Positions 35,115 through 46,788 of a stretch of DNA of 64,000 nt are shown here, in pieces (position 1 is the first letter of the stretch; each line of letters starts with the position of its first letter). Where the stretch lies: contig NC_053149.1 in NCBI RefSeq assembly GCF_016808335.1, forward strand, positions 17,518,733 to 17,582,732, read 5' to 3'. The notes beneath the pieces are model-generated. The model searched no databases, had not been told where the DNA came from, and was given only the letters and a program-made list of their open reading frames with translations. The DNA comes from Panicum virgatum (taxonomy: Eukaryota; Streptophyta; Magnoliopsida; Poales; Poaceae). Both the position numbers and the translations under genes were made by a program.

Positions 35115-36250
35115 CTTGTCTGGATCGGCCTTCACATGGTTCACTACATTGCCAGCCAATTTCATCATATACTTGGCCGATCTAGAGAAACAGTTCCACC
35201 AGTTCTTCTACTCTAGTGTAGAAGAGATGAAGTTGACCGATTTGACTAACCTGAGGCAAAGAAACGATGAATCGGTCGCTACCTTCATCCAGAGGTTCAG
35301 AGATGTCAAGAACCGGTGTTTTAGTCTGGTTCTGTCTGATCAACAGCTAGTAGAGGTTGCCTTCCAAGGACTCCTGCCACACATCAAGGAGAAGTATGCT
35401 TCTCAGGAGTTCTACAGCATTAGTCAGATGGCTAATAGGATGACAGGGGATGCAAGACCATATGAACAAAAGAGGAGCAACTTCCAGAAAAAGGTTAACT
35501 TTGTTGACTGCTCAGATTCTTCTGATTCAGATGATGATCAGATGGTGGGATCGGCTGAATGGGTTCAGAACAATAAGAAGCCGATGTCATGTCCTTTTGG
35601 TAATAAAGAACCCGAAAAGTATGGGTTCGATATTACCAAAGCTAACAAGATCTTCGACCTGTTGCTGTCAGAGGGACAAATTAAGTTGAAGCCATACCAT
35701 AAGATCCTGACAGATCAGGAATTGAAGAATATCAAGTATTGCAAGTGGCACAATGCGACATCTCATGATACCAATGAGTGCAAGGTATTCCGTCAGCAGA
35801 TACAATCGGCTATAGAGCAAGGTAGGCTCAAGTTTGAGACACCTAAAAAGCCGATGAAGATTGATGGGCATCCGTTTCCAGCAAATTTGGTAGATGTTGG
35901 AAAGAAGGGTAATGCTTTACAAACCAAGATGCTCACATCACAATCGACAAAATGAGTCTGGTGCTGTTGATCCCAAAGCACAGATTATGGCCGATGATGC
36001 TAAAGGAAAAGGGCCGCAACAGAAAGAAGAATCGGTGGCGCCTAACAAGAAGGTCACGTCTCAGATGCTGTTGACCAAATTCCAGCGTGATCAAGAGAGA
36101 AGACAATACCGGGAAGAATCTGTCAGATGACATGATGGACATTGGAAGTGTCCTTTCTTTGTGTACTGTTGGGAAGAAGGGTTGACTCTGCCGACAGTGG
36201 ATAATTGTCCAGAGTGCAACGGCTTCTATCGTGAAGACCGGTCATTCAAG
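35115..36250 (+). pseudogene. Gypsy gag, 3' part
   Basis: This continues the capsid interrupted at 30950 (SGSAFTWFTTLPANFI, then LEKQFHQFFYS and LRQRNDESVATFIQRFRDVK). A Cys/His segment YCKWHNATSHDTNECK lies near 35740. The frame shifts near 35900-35950, and stops occur at 36128-36130 (TGA) and 36266-36268 (TAG). A second Cys/His-rich segment with CPEC lies near 36210. Confidence 0.85.
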
Positions 36251-36376
36251 AAGCCATGTTTCGACTAGAGGCCTCGAGGGCCGATCATTAGAGAGAGGAG
36301 CAATGATAGACACATCTTTGTACATGATCGGCTGGGGGGCAGGGTTTCAGTACATGATCGGCTGGGGGGCAGGACC

Positions 36377-37372
36377 ATGCTACGTGATCCTGCAGGAGGA
36401 AGGATTTCTGCCGATGAGCGAGTTGAACAAGCTGCTGCTGCTCATATTCCCGATGAGTACCCACACCGCAGAGATCCAGAAAGAGTGCCTGTTCATGACA
36501 ACATTGATCGGCCTCGATGGTGTCCAGGAGGATTGACCAGGTCACAGAAGAGACGGGTTCAGAGACTGTGTCAGACAGAGGCCCTGGAAGAAGAGGAAAA
36601 AAGAGAGGCTCCTAGGAGGGGAGTCAGATATGAAGTTTGGCATGTTAAGCCAAAGGCTGATGAAGAGCAACCATCAGGAACATTGGTTGCACCTATTAAT
36701 ATGGTCTTCATGTTACCTAGTGAGTTCATGGCTCCAAATGATGATTGTGAGGAGCAAGACTTGGAAGAGGCTATGGCTCAGTTAAATTTGGAACCCATAC
36801 CAGCTACTTTTGAGAAACCAGGGGATGAAAAGCACAAACATCTTAAGGCTCTGTTCTTGAAAGGCTTTGTTGATGGTAAACCTGTCACGAAGATGTTGGT
36901 GGATGGAGGAGCAGCAGTGAATATAATTCCTTATGCTATGCTACGCAAACTCGGAAAAGGTAGTGAAGATCTGACCAAGACAGATATAATGCTCAAAGAT
37001 TTTGAAGGGGTCGTATCTCCGGCAGTTGGAGCATTGTGCATTGATTTAACCATTGGCAGTAAGACTCTTCTCACAACTTTCTTTGTTATCAATGGGAAGG
37101 GATCATACAATTTGCTGTTGGGAAGAGATTGGATTCATGCCAATTATTGCATACCCTCTACTATGCATCAATGCCTTATACAGTGGATCGGTGCTGTTGT
37201 TGAAGTCGTTGCTGCTGATTCATCATTCAGTATTGCATCGGCAGAAGCCTGTGAACAGAGTTATGAAAGAGCAAAGTGCTTATCTAGCCAAGCATGGGAA
37301 GCAGAGTTTTTGAAGGTCGCCGATTATGAAATATCATCGAGTTCAGCGGTTGAATCTACAGATGAACCTTAG
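36377..37372 (+). pseudogene. Gypsy protease region
   Basis: A basic linker is followed by a retropepsin-like domain: active-site region LVDGGAAVNIIPYAMLRKLG (about residue 175 of this segment), then IDLTIGSK, then NLLLGRDWIHANYCIPST. The D-G-G form of the active site, instead of D-T/S-G, is usual for Tat-lineage elements. The frame ends at TAG 37370-37372. No polymerase domain follows, so the element is pol-less. Confidence 0.87.
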
Positions 37373-37670
37373 GTGGTATTTGTAAAAGCTGATGATGCGA
37401 GCATCGGCTGAATTTTAGTATAGCCGACATAACAACTGTCGCCTTTAGAACAAAAAATGTAAAGAAAGCCATTGATATTGTGATAACATTGGCTGTGGAT
37501 GGCTGATATAATATTGTATCGACCTTAGGGCAATAAAATTCAAAAGAAAATGATGTATTGGGCAAAGACAGGAATTGTAAATTAAATGTCATTTACAATG
37601 CATCAGATTGAAGTTTTTCCACCACGACAAGAATGAGTTACAGTTCACGAAGGTCCCAAGACATTCTGAA

Positions 37671-38546
37671 TTACAGAGATCGCACGCAGGCGATTGTCAT
37701 CGACCTTCTAGATCTCCTGGATGTTAGCCTCAGCAGAACCTGGTATTGCTTTGATGCTCTTGTGAAGCTGATAGGTTTGGCGGCTTGTTCTTGTTTCTCT
37801 GCTTCGAGTTGCTGATGAACCATTGGAAGTTGGGATAGTCTGTTGTCCACATCGGCAATTTCTTGGTTCACATGTTCCAATTTCTTGAGGAGACGATCCC
37901 GTTTGACTTCTAGGTCTCTTTTGGATTGCTCCATAGCTACCTTGGACTGGGTCAGAGAAACAATTTTCCCTCGGGTTGCATCCACGAGACTCTTCAGATC
38001 ATCTCTTTGTTTGATCGTTTGCTCCTGGTGAAGCCGATCAGAGAGACGCTTTTGGGCTTTGAGGACTGAAATCTGATGACTCTCAATATAGACAGCAGGG
38101 TGCAGGGCCTCTTCAAGGGTTTCAGGAAGAATACCCTTCAAAGACCTCAGGATAGTGCGAATCGGCTTAGCATCTTGAATCAGTTGGCCAATATCTTGAT
38201 TCAACAACTGTAGAACTTCCTGGAGTTTGGCCTTAGTTTCTTCAGATAGTGGAGCTGATTCTACTGATGATGTCACTTCATCTTCTGCACCACTAGTTCC
38301 AAGTTGGAAAGAAAACAAAATGTTGTCTCGGCTGTCCTGTGCCTAGCCAAAGAGGGAGAGGTGGTAATTAGATGATTTCTTTTCTGAATTTCTAGAAATG
38401 ATGAAATGTCTTACTTGAATTCAAGGAACTTCATCGGTGATCGATGCAGAGGAAGATGCAAGTAGCAGTGCTAAAGCACCAGAGTCAGGAACGATTGATG
38501 ACTCTTGCACAAAGCTTGGTGCTTGCTGAATAAAAGGATTGATGTC
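37671..38546 (-). pseudogene. Antisense cargo ORF, coiled-coil C-terminal part
   Basis: The minus strand of the large gypsy element encodes a Glu/Lys/Gln/Leu-rich region with a strong heptad pattern (for example SKVAMEQSKRDLEVKRDRLL and KKLEHVNQEIADVDNRLSQL), a likely long coiled coil. Upstream (38546-38400, minus) a Ser/Ala-rich segment with NPFIQQAPSFVQ precedes it. A non-coding-like gap at about 38340-38400 may be an intron. It is the downstream half of the frame whose N-terminal domain is at 45268-44411. The Athila-like element at 38547-44410 now separates the halves. Confidence 0.75.
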
Positions 38547-40079
38547 TGTTGACACTCACTAACGATCATTTCCAGGCGTCAACTTGATCAGAAAATCATG
38601 AGAGTTTGCATTTCTTACACGCATCCTTATTCAATAAAGTCCCTAAACCACACTTTACCTATTAGAATATGCAAGTTGTGTTTTCAAGCTAATATGAAGG
38701 TTGCAAGTACACTTCGGCCCGACATAAAATCACAGAAATTATCAGAGCACCGATTCAGGCTCAGATGGACTAAAAGTGATGCAAGAACCCAATTCAAACG
38801 AGTCAAGACAGGACAACCCCAATGTGGATCAGACAATGAGGCCCAACACAGCCTGCCAGAAGAAGTTGGGGACGGTTGGCGGCCCAGGCAGGCCGACCGA
38901 CCTACTTGGCCGGCCGACCAGGCCCGTGGGCCCCACCGCCTCAGCTAGGGCACGTGGCGCCTCCCCGTTGGTCCCCTACGTCGGTTGTGCAGGCTTCATC
39001 CCGGGGCTCCCTGCTATAAATACAAGGGGGTGGAGAATAGGACACACACACACACACTCACCACACACCTCTCACTTCCTCTCTTGCATTCCTTGCATAG
39101 TCTTTAGGTTTAGTTGAGTTTAGGAGAAGTCTAGGAGTCATCGAGTCGGCGGAGTTGCTCGAGAGTCTGGTATGGATTCATCTCTAACTCTCTCTTATAA
39201 TATTCGGTCGTTTGTTATAGAATTAGACTATGGTTACTGATATCTGCTTGAAGTATGTTCTAAGTTATCGAGTATATGCTTCTTGTCATGGTTGTGTTAT
39301 TATTCAATTCTTGCATTGCATGATCGCCTTGTGCTGGTGATGGTTAGTTTTTTGTTCTTAGAACTCTATCAACTACTGCAGTATTCGTATGATTGCTCTA
39401 GTGTGATGTCTGTCCATCCGGGGGGTGGGGGCTCCGCACGGGACACTAGAGTATCCCTTACTAGTGTAGACATGGTGTCTAGATTAGCTAAGAGTTGCTG
39501 GATGTCAACTATACCCCACGGTTTGTAGAGGTAGCCGGCAGGTGGTGACAGTCCTGTCTGAGCCTTTTAGTAATCCTCCATGTTCGGTATGGGGTTAGGA
39601 GGTACATAAAGTCGCCGGGGTGTACGGGCTCCTCCCGTTACTTCGATAGCGATCTCCCTGTTGTGTAGTTTAATCTCTGATGAGCTAACCAATTAGAAAG
39701 TGTAGATATAACTAGCCTAGCACAGCTGACTCGAGCTCTGACTTTTACCTTGCTCCCAGCCTAAAGCAATCTTTATTCTTTTTTTTTATCCAAGAGAGTA
39801 GTTTGTGTGTGTGTCACACTACCTCCTACCATGTTATTATCTTACCCATATTTATGCATGAGAATATCCAATCTAGATAGAGCTCATCAACTGATCTATA
39901 TATTCTCTCACTCATCACCTTCTATGCGGAAATATAAATGACACCCCGGTATACTCCTGGGTAAAATGCTACATCGGTATTCTGTGCGCTTGCGGATCTA
40001 TTCGTTGTTCATGAAATACTGCCATCCCAAATTGGCATCTGCGGGCATCATCGCTAGGTGACATTGGTAGGTGCCAACA
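38547..40079 (+). repeat. 5' LTR of the nested Athila-like element
   Basis: 1533 bp with TGTTG/CAACA ends. A TATAAATA box lies at 39015-39022, followed by a CA repeat near 39044. It is a relative of the solo LTR at 26061-27761. Confidence 0.9.
39015..39022 (+). promoter_or_regulatory. TATA box in the nested LTR
   Basis: TATAAATA, with an identical box at 44300-44307 in the partial 3' LTR. Confidence 0.6.
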
Positions 40080-40429
40080 AGCATTTTTGGCGCCATTGCC
40101 GGGGAGAAGGCACAGAGTGAAATATATAGACAAAGTTGTGAACAAAATCGAAATTGGTATTCACTTGCTAAACAGGCTAACCTGGCTTTGTTTTCTTGTC
40201 TTTGTTGATATAAAAACAGGGTAGTATATGACCGGTTTCGACTTGCCGCAAAACTTTCATTCCGATCCAGAGTCACTTTTGAGGAGGACGCGAGCTCGTC
40301 TCATATCACCTCGGAGATCACTCCCGGCAGTTGATCCAGTCATCGCATCATCGTCAGCTCCTAGAGCTATGGCCTAAAAGACACTCTGTGATTACTCTGC
40401 TCCGTCTGCTAACCAGGTCCCGACCGGAC

Positions 40430-42404
40430 CCGAGGTTAACACCGGAGGAGAAAATTTCGAGATCAAGACGGGTCTCATTACGATGGTGCAGGCCAGCCCA
40501 TTCTGTGGCAAGGCCAATGAGGATGCCGGTGCTCATCTCCAGCAGTTCCTGGAGTTCTGCAGTACTTTTGTTATCAAGGGTGTATTGCAAGATGCAATCC
40601 GGCTCCGTCTGTTTCCGTTTTCTCTCTTGGGGAGAGCGAAGTAATGGTTTTATGCTAACAAGGCTGCTGTGGATACTTGGGACAAATGTGCCAAGGCGTT
40701 CCTCTCGAAGTTCTTCCCAACGGGCAAAACCAATGCTCTTCGCGTTCGGATTTCGAACTTCCAACAGGCATCAAATGAGTCAATTCCGGAAGCTTGGGAG
40801 AGGCTTCAGGAGTACATCCTGGCGTGTCCGCACCATGAAATGGATAATTGGCTCATTCTACAGAACTTCTACAACGGGTTGACACAGTCATCCCGTGATC
40901 ATGTGGATGCCGCTGCGGGTGGTGCTTTCTTCTCGCTGACCATTGAAAGAGCTACATCATTGATCGAGAAGATGGTTTCCAACCAAGATTGGAGCGATGA
41001 TCGCCTCCAACCGCGCCAGCGAGGTATGCACTCCGTCAAGGAGGCCGACATGCTCGCTATGAAGACCGATCTCCTCCTTAAGAAGTTTGAGGATTATTCC
41101 CAAGATAAGGCTAGATGCAAACACTTCAAGCTACGTGCGAGGTCTGTGGGAATGTTGGACATTCGGGCGACAATTTCCCAGAAAACCAAGAAGAAGCTCT
41201 ATTCCTCAATGGCAGCAATGGGTTTCGTCCACAAGGAGGTCAGAGGTGGAATCAACCATGCCCATATTACCAAGGAGGTAATGGGAATTCGAATTCTTTT
41301 GGTCCTAACCAGTCTACCTTGAGAGATCTTGTCTACGGCCAAGCAAAGATCAATGAGTCCCTTCAGAAGAAGTTGGCCACTATGGACAAATCTATGGAGA
41401 CTATCCATGCCAAGATGGACGGATTCTCCACGACTATGAAGAACCAGCTGAGTTTTAGTAAGGTGCTAGAAACTCAATTGGCTCAATTAGCTGCTGCTAC
41501 ACCTGCTGCTGAACTAGGGAAGATTCCGGGGCAACCCGAGTCTACTCTAGAAAGCGTGAATGTCATCAATACTATGTGGAAAGAGCCCCTTAGCAGGACA
41601 CCCCTCAGCTATGTAGAGAAGCTCACACGCCGAAGAAGAGGTGCGTGGGGTGAGTTAGCAGCCACAATAAGAGAAGATCCCAGAACCCCAGTGATCAGCT
41701 GCTCAATCTCTGATTATGAATTTGATCACGCCCTTTGTGACCTTGGAGCCAGCGTCAACATTATGCCCAAGGTGATTTTCGAGAAGCTATGCTATCCATC
41801 AATTTCCCCTACCACTATGTGTGTTCAGCTGGCAGATTCCACGATAAGATATCCAGAAAGAGTTGTGGAAAGGTTAATGGTCAAAGTCAAGAATAACTAC
41901 ATATTGGTGGACTTCGTAGTCCTTGATATGGAAGGAGATCTTGGAATTCCGCTCATACTTGGGCGATCATTCCTCAAGGATACAAATGCCAGAATTGATG
42001 TGGGGAGAGGAAGAATCAGCCTCCGTATCATGGGAAAGACCATGAAATTTAAGTTTCAAAACATGAGAGAGGTATTCCTGATTCATGAGGATAGTGAGAA
42101 ACAAGGGCTATAGGCAGAGCCCAGTTGGGATGATCAAGACTATCACCCATCTTCCAAGCCAGCTTGGGAGTATTGGGAAATTCATACTTCACCAACCGAG
42201 CTAGTGGAAGATAATCAGAAGATCCCTGACTTCATCGCCAATACAGTATGGAAAGATCTAGAAATCATCTATCCAGCATCCGAGGATCCTGTTCCTGTGC
42301 CACCTACGCCATCAAAGAAGACCAAGAAGGTGTGGCGCAAGAAGAACAAGACGTCATCGACCGCTACTACTTCTCCAGGTACGGACAAAACGACCTCAAT
42401 CTGA
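40430..42404 (+). pseudogene. Athila-like gag-protease remnant
   Basis: Capsid text (LQQFLEFCSTFVIKGVLQDA, FFPTGKTNALRVRISNFQQA, WERLQEYILACPHHEM, DAAAGGAFFSLTIERA) runs from about 40500. A TAA lies at 40642-40644. Near 41113 the frame shifts, and a zinc-knuckle-like CEVCGNVGHSG follows (41133). An aspartic protease with CDLGASVNIMPK (near 41740) and LGIPLILGRSFL follows. TAG at 42111-42113 interrupts a frame that goes on to 42404 with a basic KKTKKVWRKKNK tail. No RT or integrase. Confidence 0.87.
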
Positions 42405-43832
42405 TCAGGTATGGAGAAAGGTCCTGCTTTTCGACCCTAAACCAAGAGCTAGCTTGGGGGAGGTTCCCTCCACTAAGTCAATTGTATCCCTTTATTTGCT
42501 TTTAATAAAAATTGATAAAAACTTCCAAAAACAAAATAAAAATTTATTGCTTTATTTCCCTTTACATGATGCGCAGTAAGAATGTTTTAACTCCCTTTTG
42601 ATAAGTTGAAAGGATGAGTTTTGCTTTGCTCTATCATGTCTGTTGTGCCTAGTTTGAAAATAAGAGTTCTCTTTAGTTTATATTCGTTTGTTATACAAAT
42701 ATCTTGCCAATGAACCTGAAAGTTCTATGGGTTGCATATGCTTGATCCGAGTCTAAGTTGTTGTGAGTTTAGATATGGTAAATAAGATTATGCAAGCTTG
42801 TTCTAGTGATGCTTAAAGTCTGGAGTTGTTTTCGAAAAAAAATTAATTAAAGGGCAAGTTCCCCAGCAATATGCAATGTCCTACAAGAGCCATATGTCAT
42901 ATTCCATGAAAAAACCCTTATACATATGCTGCTTGATGTTCTACTGAGTTTTGTCAAATTGGGTGACCCTAGTGAGATGCTCTTCATGCTTTCTCGATCA
43001 TGAGCACGTACACATCCCATCCATTTGCTATATTCTTACACTGGGAATTAGCACCACCATCCATTCCACATCAATAAATGCTCCATGTCTTGGTGATTTC
43101 TCTCGTAGAACATCCCTGAAATAAAATAAAGTCAGATTATGGTTGCCCAAAAAAGAAGAGAAAAGATGGCATGCCAAAGAAGCATGACCCAAAAAAAGGG
43201 GAGAGAGAAAAAGGGGTAACCATGTCTCAAAAAAAAGAGACAGGGATGGTTCGAGAGAGAAAAGTCATTACCTCAAGGAGTAAGCCGTATTCATCCATCT
43301 ATTCATCCACACATATACTTGCACCTTTTGATCGAGATTGCATGACTTGTTTCTCCATGGATCCTCTTTTTGACTTTACAATAAATAGAATACAAGTGTG
43401 CCCTGTTCTTATCCTACCTTGAGGTCCACAAAGGCTTGTAGTAGTAGGGAAGATCAAAGGCAAACATTGCCCTGGTAAGGAAATACAATATGAGTGCCTC
43501 GAGAGAGTTATCCTGTGAGTTTTGCCATGTTTTCAAAAATCTTTCAAAAAAAGTGTCTCCAAATGGATTGCGGATCTATGAACAAGTAAGTACTGTTTTA
43601 TGCACCGTTCTAACTCTCAACAGCCCAAGACAAGGAGACAGCTAAAAAGCCCCTTGAGGGAGTAAGGTAATTGAGCAAAGGTATACTAACCAACTTATTT
43701 AAGCTTATAGATGAATCTTTTTGCTTCAGACTATGACATGATAGGTAAGGTACGAGTCAAAGTGATTTTCTGATCAATAACTTGATTTGCCCTACTTTGC
43801 TCGAGAGGAGCAAAGGATAGCTTGGGGAATCA
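42405..43832 (+). other. Non-coding internal region of the nested Athila-like element
   Basis: AT-rich DNA between the gag-pro frame and the 3' LTR, with purine-rich 'AAAAGAGA' tracts at 43150-43280. No domain is visible. This is where pol would be in an autonomous element. Confidence 0.6.
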
Positions 43833-44410
43833 TGTTGACGCTCACTAACGATCATTTCCAGGTGTCAACTTGATCAGAAAATCATGAGAGTTTGCATTTC
43901 TTACACGCATCCTTATCCAATAAAGTCCCTAAACCACACTTTACCTATTAGAATATGCAAGTTGTGTTTTTAAGCTAATATGCAGGTTGCAAGCACATTT
44001 TGGCCCGACATAAAATCGCATAAATTATCATAGCACCGATTCAAGCTCAGATGGACCAAAAGTGATGCAAGAACCCAATTAAAACGAGTCAAGACATGCC
44101 AACCCCAATGTGGATCAGACAATGAGGCCCAACACAGCCTGCCAGAAGAAGTTGGGGCGGTTGGCAGCCCGGGCAGGCCGACCGACCTACCTGGTCGGCC
44201 GACCAGGCCCGTGGGCCCCACCGCCTCAGCCAGGGCACGTGGCGCCTCCCCGTTGGTCCCCTACATCGGTTGTGCAGGCTTCATCCCGTGGCTCCCTGCT
44301 ATAAATACAAGGGGGGTGGAGAATAGGACACACACACTCACCACACACCTCTCATTTCCTCTCTTGCATTCTTTGCATAGTCTTTAGGCTTAGTGGAGTT
44401 TAGGAGAAGT
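43833..44410 (+). repeat. Truncated 3' LTR of the nested Athila-like element
   Basis: Matches the first ~580 bp of 38547-40079, including TATAAATA at 44300-44307, and stops abruptly after 'TTTAGGAGAAGT'. Confidence 0.9.
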
Positions 44411-44473
44411 AATTGGGTCTTTCTCTTCATCGAAGGAGGTGCAACAGCAAGTAATTGGGTCTTTCTCTTCATC
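44411..44473. repeat. Direct repeat at the truncation junction
   Basis: 'AATTGGGTCTTTCTCTTCATC' occurs at 44411-44431 and again at 44453-44473, spaced 42 bp. The first copy begins exactly at the junction with the truncated LTR. Confidence 0.85.
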
Positions 44474-45268
44474 AAATTCTTCAGATGGGAAGGACAGTTC
44501 TGACAACCTAATGCCCATGGTCTTGTGCATATACATATTCAGCCATAATTGGATGAACCACCAGGGACCACCCAGATTGGAGATCGGCTGATCGGCCCTT
44601 AATTTGGCTGATACCTGGTGGAGGAGGTGGTAGACTGATCCTAGAAGATGCTTGCCAAGGGGTACTGGGTTTCCACTGGCCAGAGTTTCGGCCATCTTCA
44701 GAGTGTTGTTGGTTGGGCCTACTATTTTGCCACAGAAGATGAATTTCTCCAACCACATATTGAGGAAAGCAGTATGCTCCCTAACTGACACCGAGCTGGT
44801 TTTCATATTCTCAGAGACATATCCGCTCCAGCCACCGATAGCTCTAGTTTTTATCTTGAAAGAGGCCGTATCTAGAAAATTAAAAGCTCTATCGGAGGCA
44901 GTGATGTTCAGGCCCGTCAACATCATAACATCTAGCAGAGTGGGGGTCATTGGACCATGACCAAACAGAAAGGCATTTATAGCATCAGACCAAAAGAAGG
45001 AAACCGATATGAGCATCGGCTCGTTCTTGACCATTTCAGACAGAGATAAATTGAGGTATTGGCTGATGTCATATTGTTCTCAGGTGGCTCGGTGACTTCC
45101 TGCTACTCTACAAAACCAATTTCTCCACCCGGGGGTAATGTTTGGCCAAGATCTGAAGGCATGGGACCAATCTGATGTCATGTTTGAAGCTTTCAGCGGA
45201 ATTCTGCCGGTTTCCAGATTGATTATATCAGTTGGATCTAGGTTCCCCATGGGACCTAGGCAAACCAT
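44411..45268 (-). pseudogene. Antisense cargo ORF, plant mobile domain (PMD) part
   Basis: The minus strand encodes a protein like the plant mobile domain ('aminotransferase-like') family. Segments include ITPGWRNWFCRVAG, SVSFFWSDAINAFLFGHGPM, TPTLLDVMMLTGL, FLNMWLEKFIFCG and GGPWWFIQLWLNMYMH. A possible start is ATG at 45268. One in-frame TGA (near 45082) lies before the main open part from 45034. The family occurs as host genes and as cargo of transposons. It continues at 38546-37671 beyond the nested element, but a middle part appears lost at 44410/44411. Its antisense place in a gypsy element means it has its own promoter or is read from outside. Confidence 0.8.
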
Positions 45269-45709
45269 GCTAGGTTATTCGGACAAAGAGATGGAAATCG
45301 AACTCCTAAGGGCCTAGGGAATGATAGCAGAAGGGAAAATCAAGAACAGCCATAGGTCGCGGATCAAAATAGTGATGCAGGGGAATAGAAAAGTTGTGAT
45401 ACCTGGGGGATCTCGGAGATGGAAGCCATTTGCAGACCTTGGGAAGAGCCTTGGGTGTTCGGGGAAGATCCACCGGCAGATGGCGGCGCAGATGAGTTCT
45501 TCAGTGGAGGAGGAAATGGCCAGAGTACGAGAGGTTGCAAAAGGTACCCTGATGTATTTATAAGGTGACCCCACCTCAAGAGTCGGAATACTGAATTGAT
45601 AAAAGCAACGGCATGAAGCGCTTTTTAGGTAACCGCTTGGAGGAAATAATTGTAATTGGGAAATAATTTCGGAGCAAAAGGATATTTCACTCCGAAACTG
45701 GGGGGCATG

Positions 45710-46726
45710 TGTTGACACCGTTTTTCGGCACGTGTCAAAGGATCGGTAGAAGAAAGGAATGCATATTGAAATAACGATGGTGCATGGAAGGTAAAGATCG
45801 GGCACAGTTTAGTACCGATCAGGCGTCTCAGTGTTTTCTAGGCAAATTTTGATACGTGACAGCCTCAGATTGGAAGGTGGTATTTTCTGTTTATTAGAAT
45901 AAGTTTCTTTAGATAGAATGAATATTTTGCCGTAATCGGCTAGGACTGTGTTAGCGTGGGGTATAAATATGAACCCCCGAGCTATTGTAAAGATTGATAC
46001 ACATCCAACAAACAAAATTTTACTCTACTTGCAATTTACTTTCTCGTCGGCGGCTTCGCCATCTTTTTTCTTTCCGCGAGTTCTTTCAAGCTGATCAAGG
46101 ACGCCTCACATTCGAGCGACTTGGTTTGCTGATAAGTTTTTGTTTATCGAGTAAATCTAAGCTTTAGCTTCCGGGTGTATCGCTATCGCTTTGTTCAGAT
46201 CTATTCAAAATTTATCGAATTTATCTAAGCTTTGATCTCGGGCGCATCGTTGTTTTCTTGTTTAGATTAATTCACCAATTACCCGGCTTAGTGATCAGTT
46301 TAATTAGCTGTAAGCTCCCTATTTATCACGATAAACCTTGTAAAGCCGATTAGATTAAATCATAAGTTTAGCTTTGTCCAGATCCATACATTCGTGGGTT
46401 TGTACATTGTTACCTGGCACGTGTCGGCTTTTAGATCTAGCCGTCTGGTTGCTCATCGGCATCGGCAGCTCATTGCCGATCCGTAGTAGATCGCTTTTAT
46501 TACACGCTTACTTTACACGGTTTTTTTTGTCGCCTTCTGTATCGGCAGAGCCTTGCCGATACTCCACGTAAGAGTAATTCGGAAATCCAGCCGATACACT
46601 CTTGAATTTGATGGTTTATTGTTTCCTTGTCAATTTACAGGTCAAATTGACTTGCACGCTTGGTCTGCATTCTGAGGCTTGGCGAACGATGCCCTCAGAT
46701 TCCAGTGTGTTGATTTTGCGTCAACA
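45710..46726 (+). repeat. 3' LTR of the large gypsy element
   Basis: 1017 bp, followed by target-site copy ACCAT at 46727-46731. TATAAATA lies at 45962-45969. Confidence 0.93.
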
Positions 46727-46788
46727 ACCATGTACTGTAGCAACAATCTGGTAAAGAACTTTCATTGGTGGGTGTCCATGGTTTCCAC

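Larger units (their letters stand above)
38547..44410 (+). mobile_element. Athila/Tat-like gypsy element nested in the antisense ORF, 3' truncated
   Basis: The 5' LTR is 38547-40079 (TGTTGACACTC ... GCCAACA). Just after it 'TGGCGCCATTGCCGGGGA' matches the tRNA-Asp primer site common in Athila/Tat elements (one difference). Gag-protease follows, with no polymerase. The 3' LTR starts at 43833 (TGTTGACGCTC), after a 'GGGGAATCA' tract, and stops at 44410 after only 578 bp, about 955 bp short. The sequence before the element (ATGTC, 38542-38546) has no partner at 44411, in line with a deletion that took the rest of the LTR and neighbouring DNA. Confidence 0.88.
28488..46726 (+). mobile_element. 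Large nested Ty3/gypsy element, non-autonomous, with antisense cargo
   Basis: LTRs of 1017 bp each at 28488-29504 and 45710-46726 start TGTTGA and end GTCAACA. The target-site duplication ACCAT is perfect. The internal region starts with a primer-site-like 'TTTGGCACGCTCGGTGGGACC' (29509-29529), and a G-rich tract 'CTGGGGGG' precedes the 3' LTR. The plus strand encodes gag and an aspartic protease. I find no reverse transcriptase, RNase H or integrase, so it needs proteins from a relative. The minus strand carries a plant-mobile-domain/coiled-coil frame. Two LTR elements have inserted into it (30951-35114 and 38547-44410). Removing them leaves about 8.2 kb. Style suggests the Tat lineage (inference). 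Confidence 0.92.

Noticed and set aside
28488..46726. Autonomous gypsy element
   Set aside because: No reverse transcriptase, RNase H or integrase motif was found on either strand between the LTRs.
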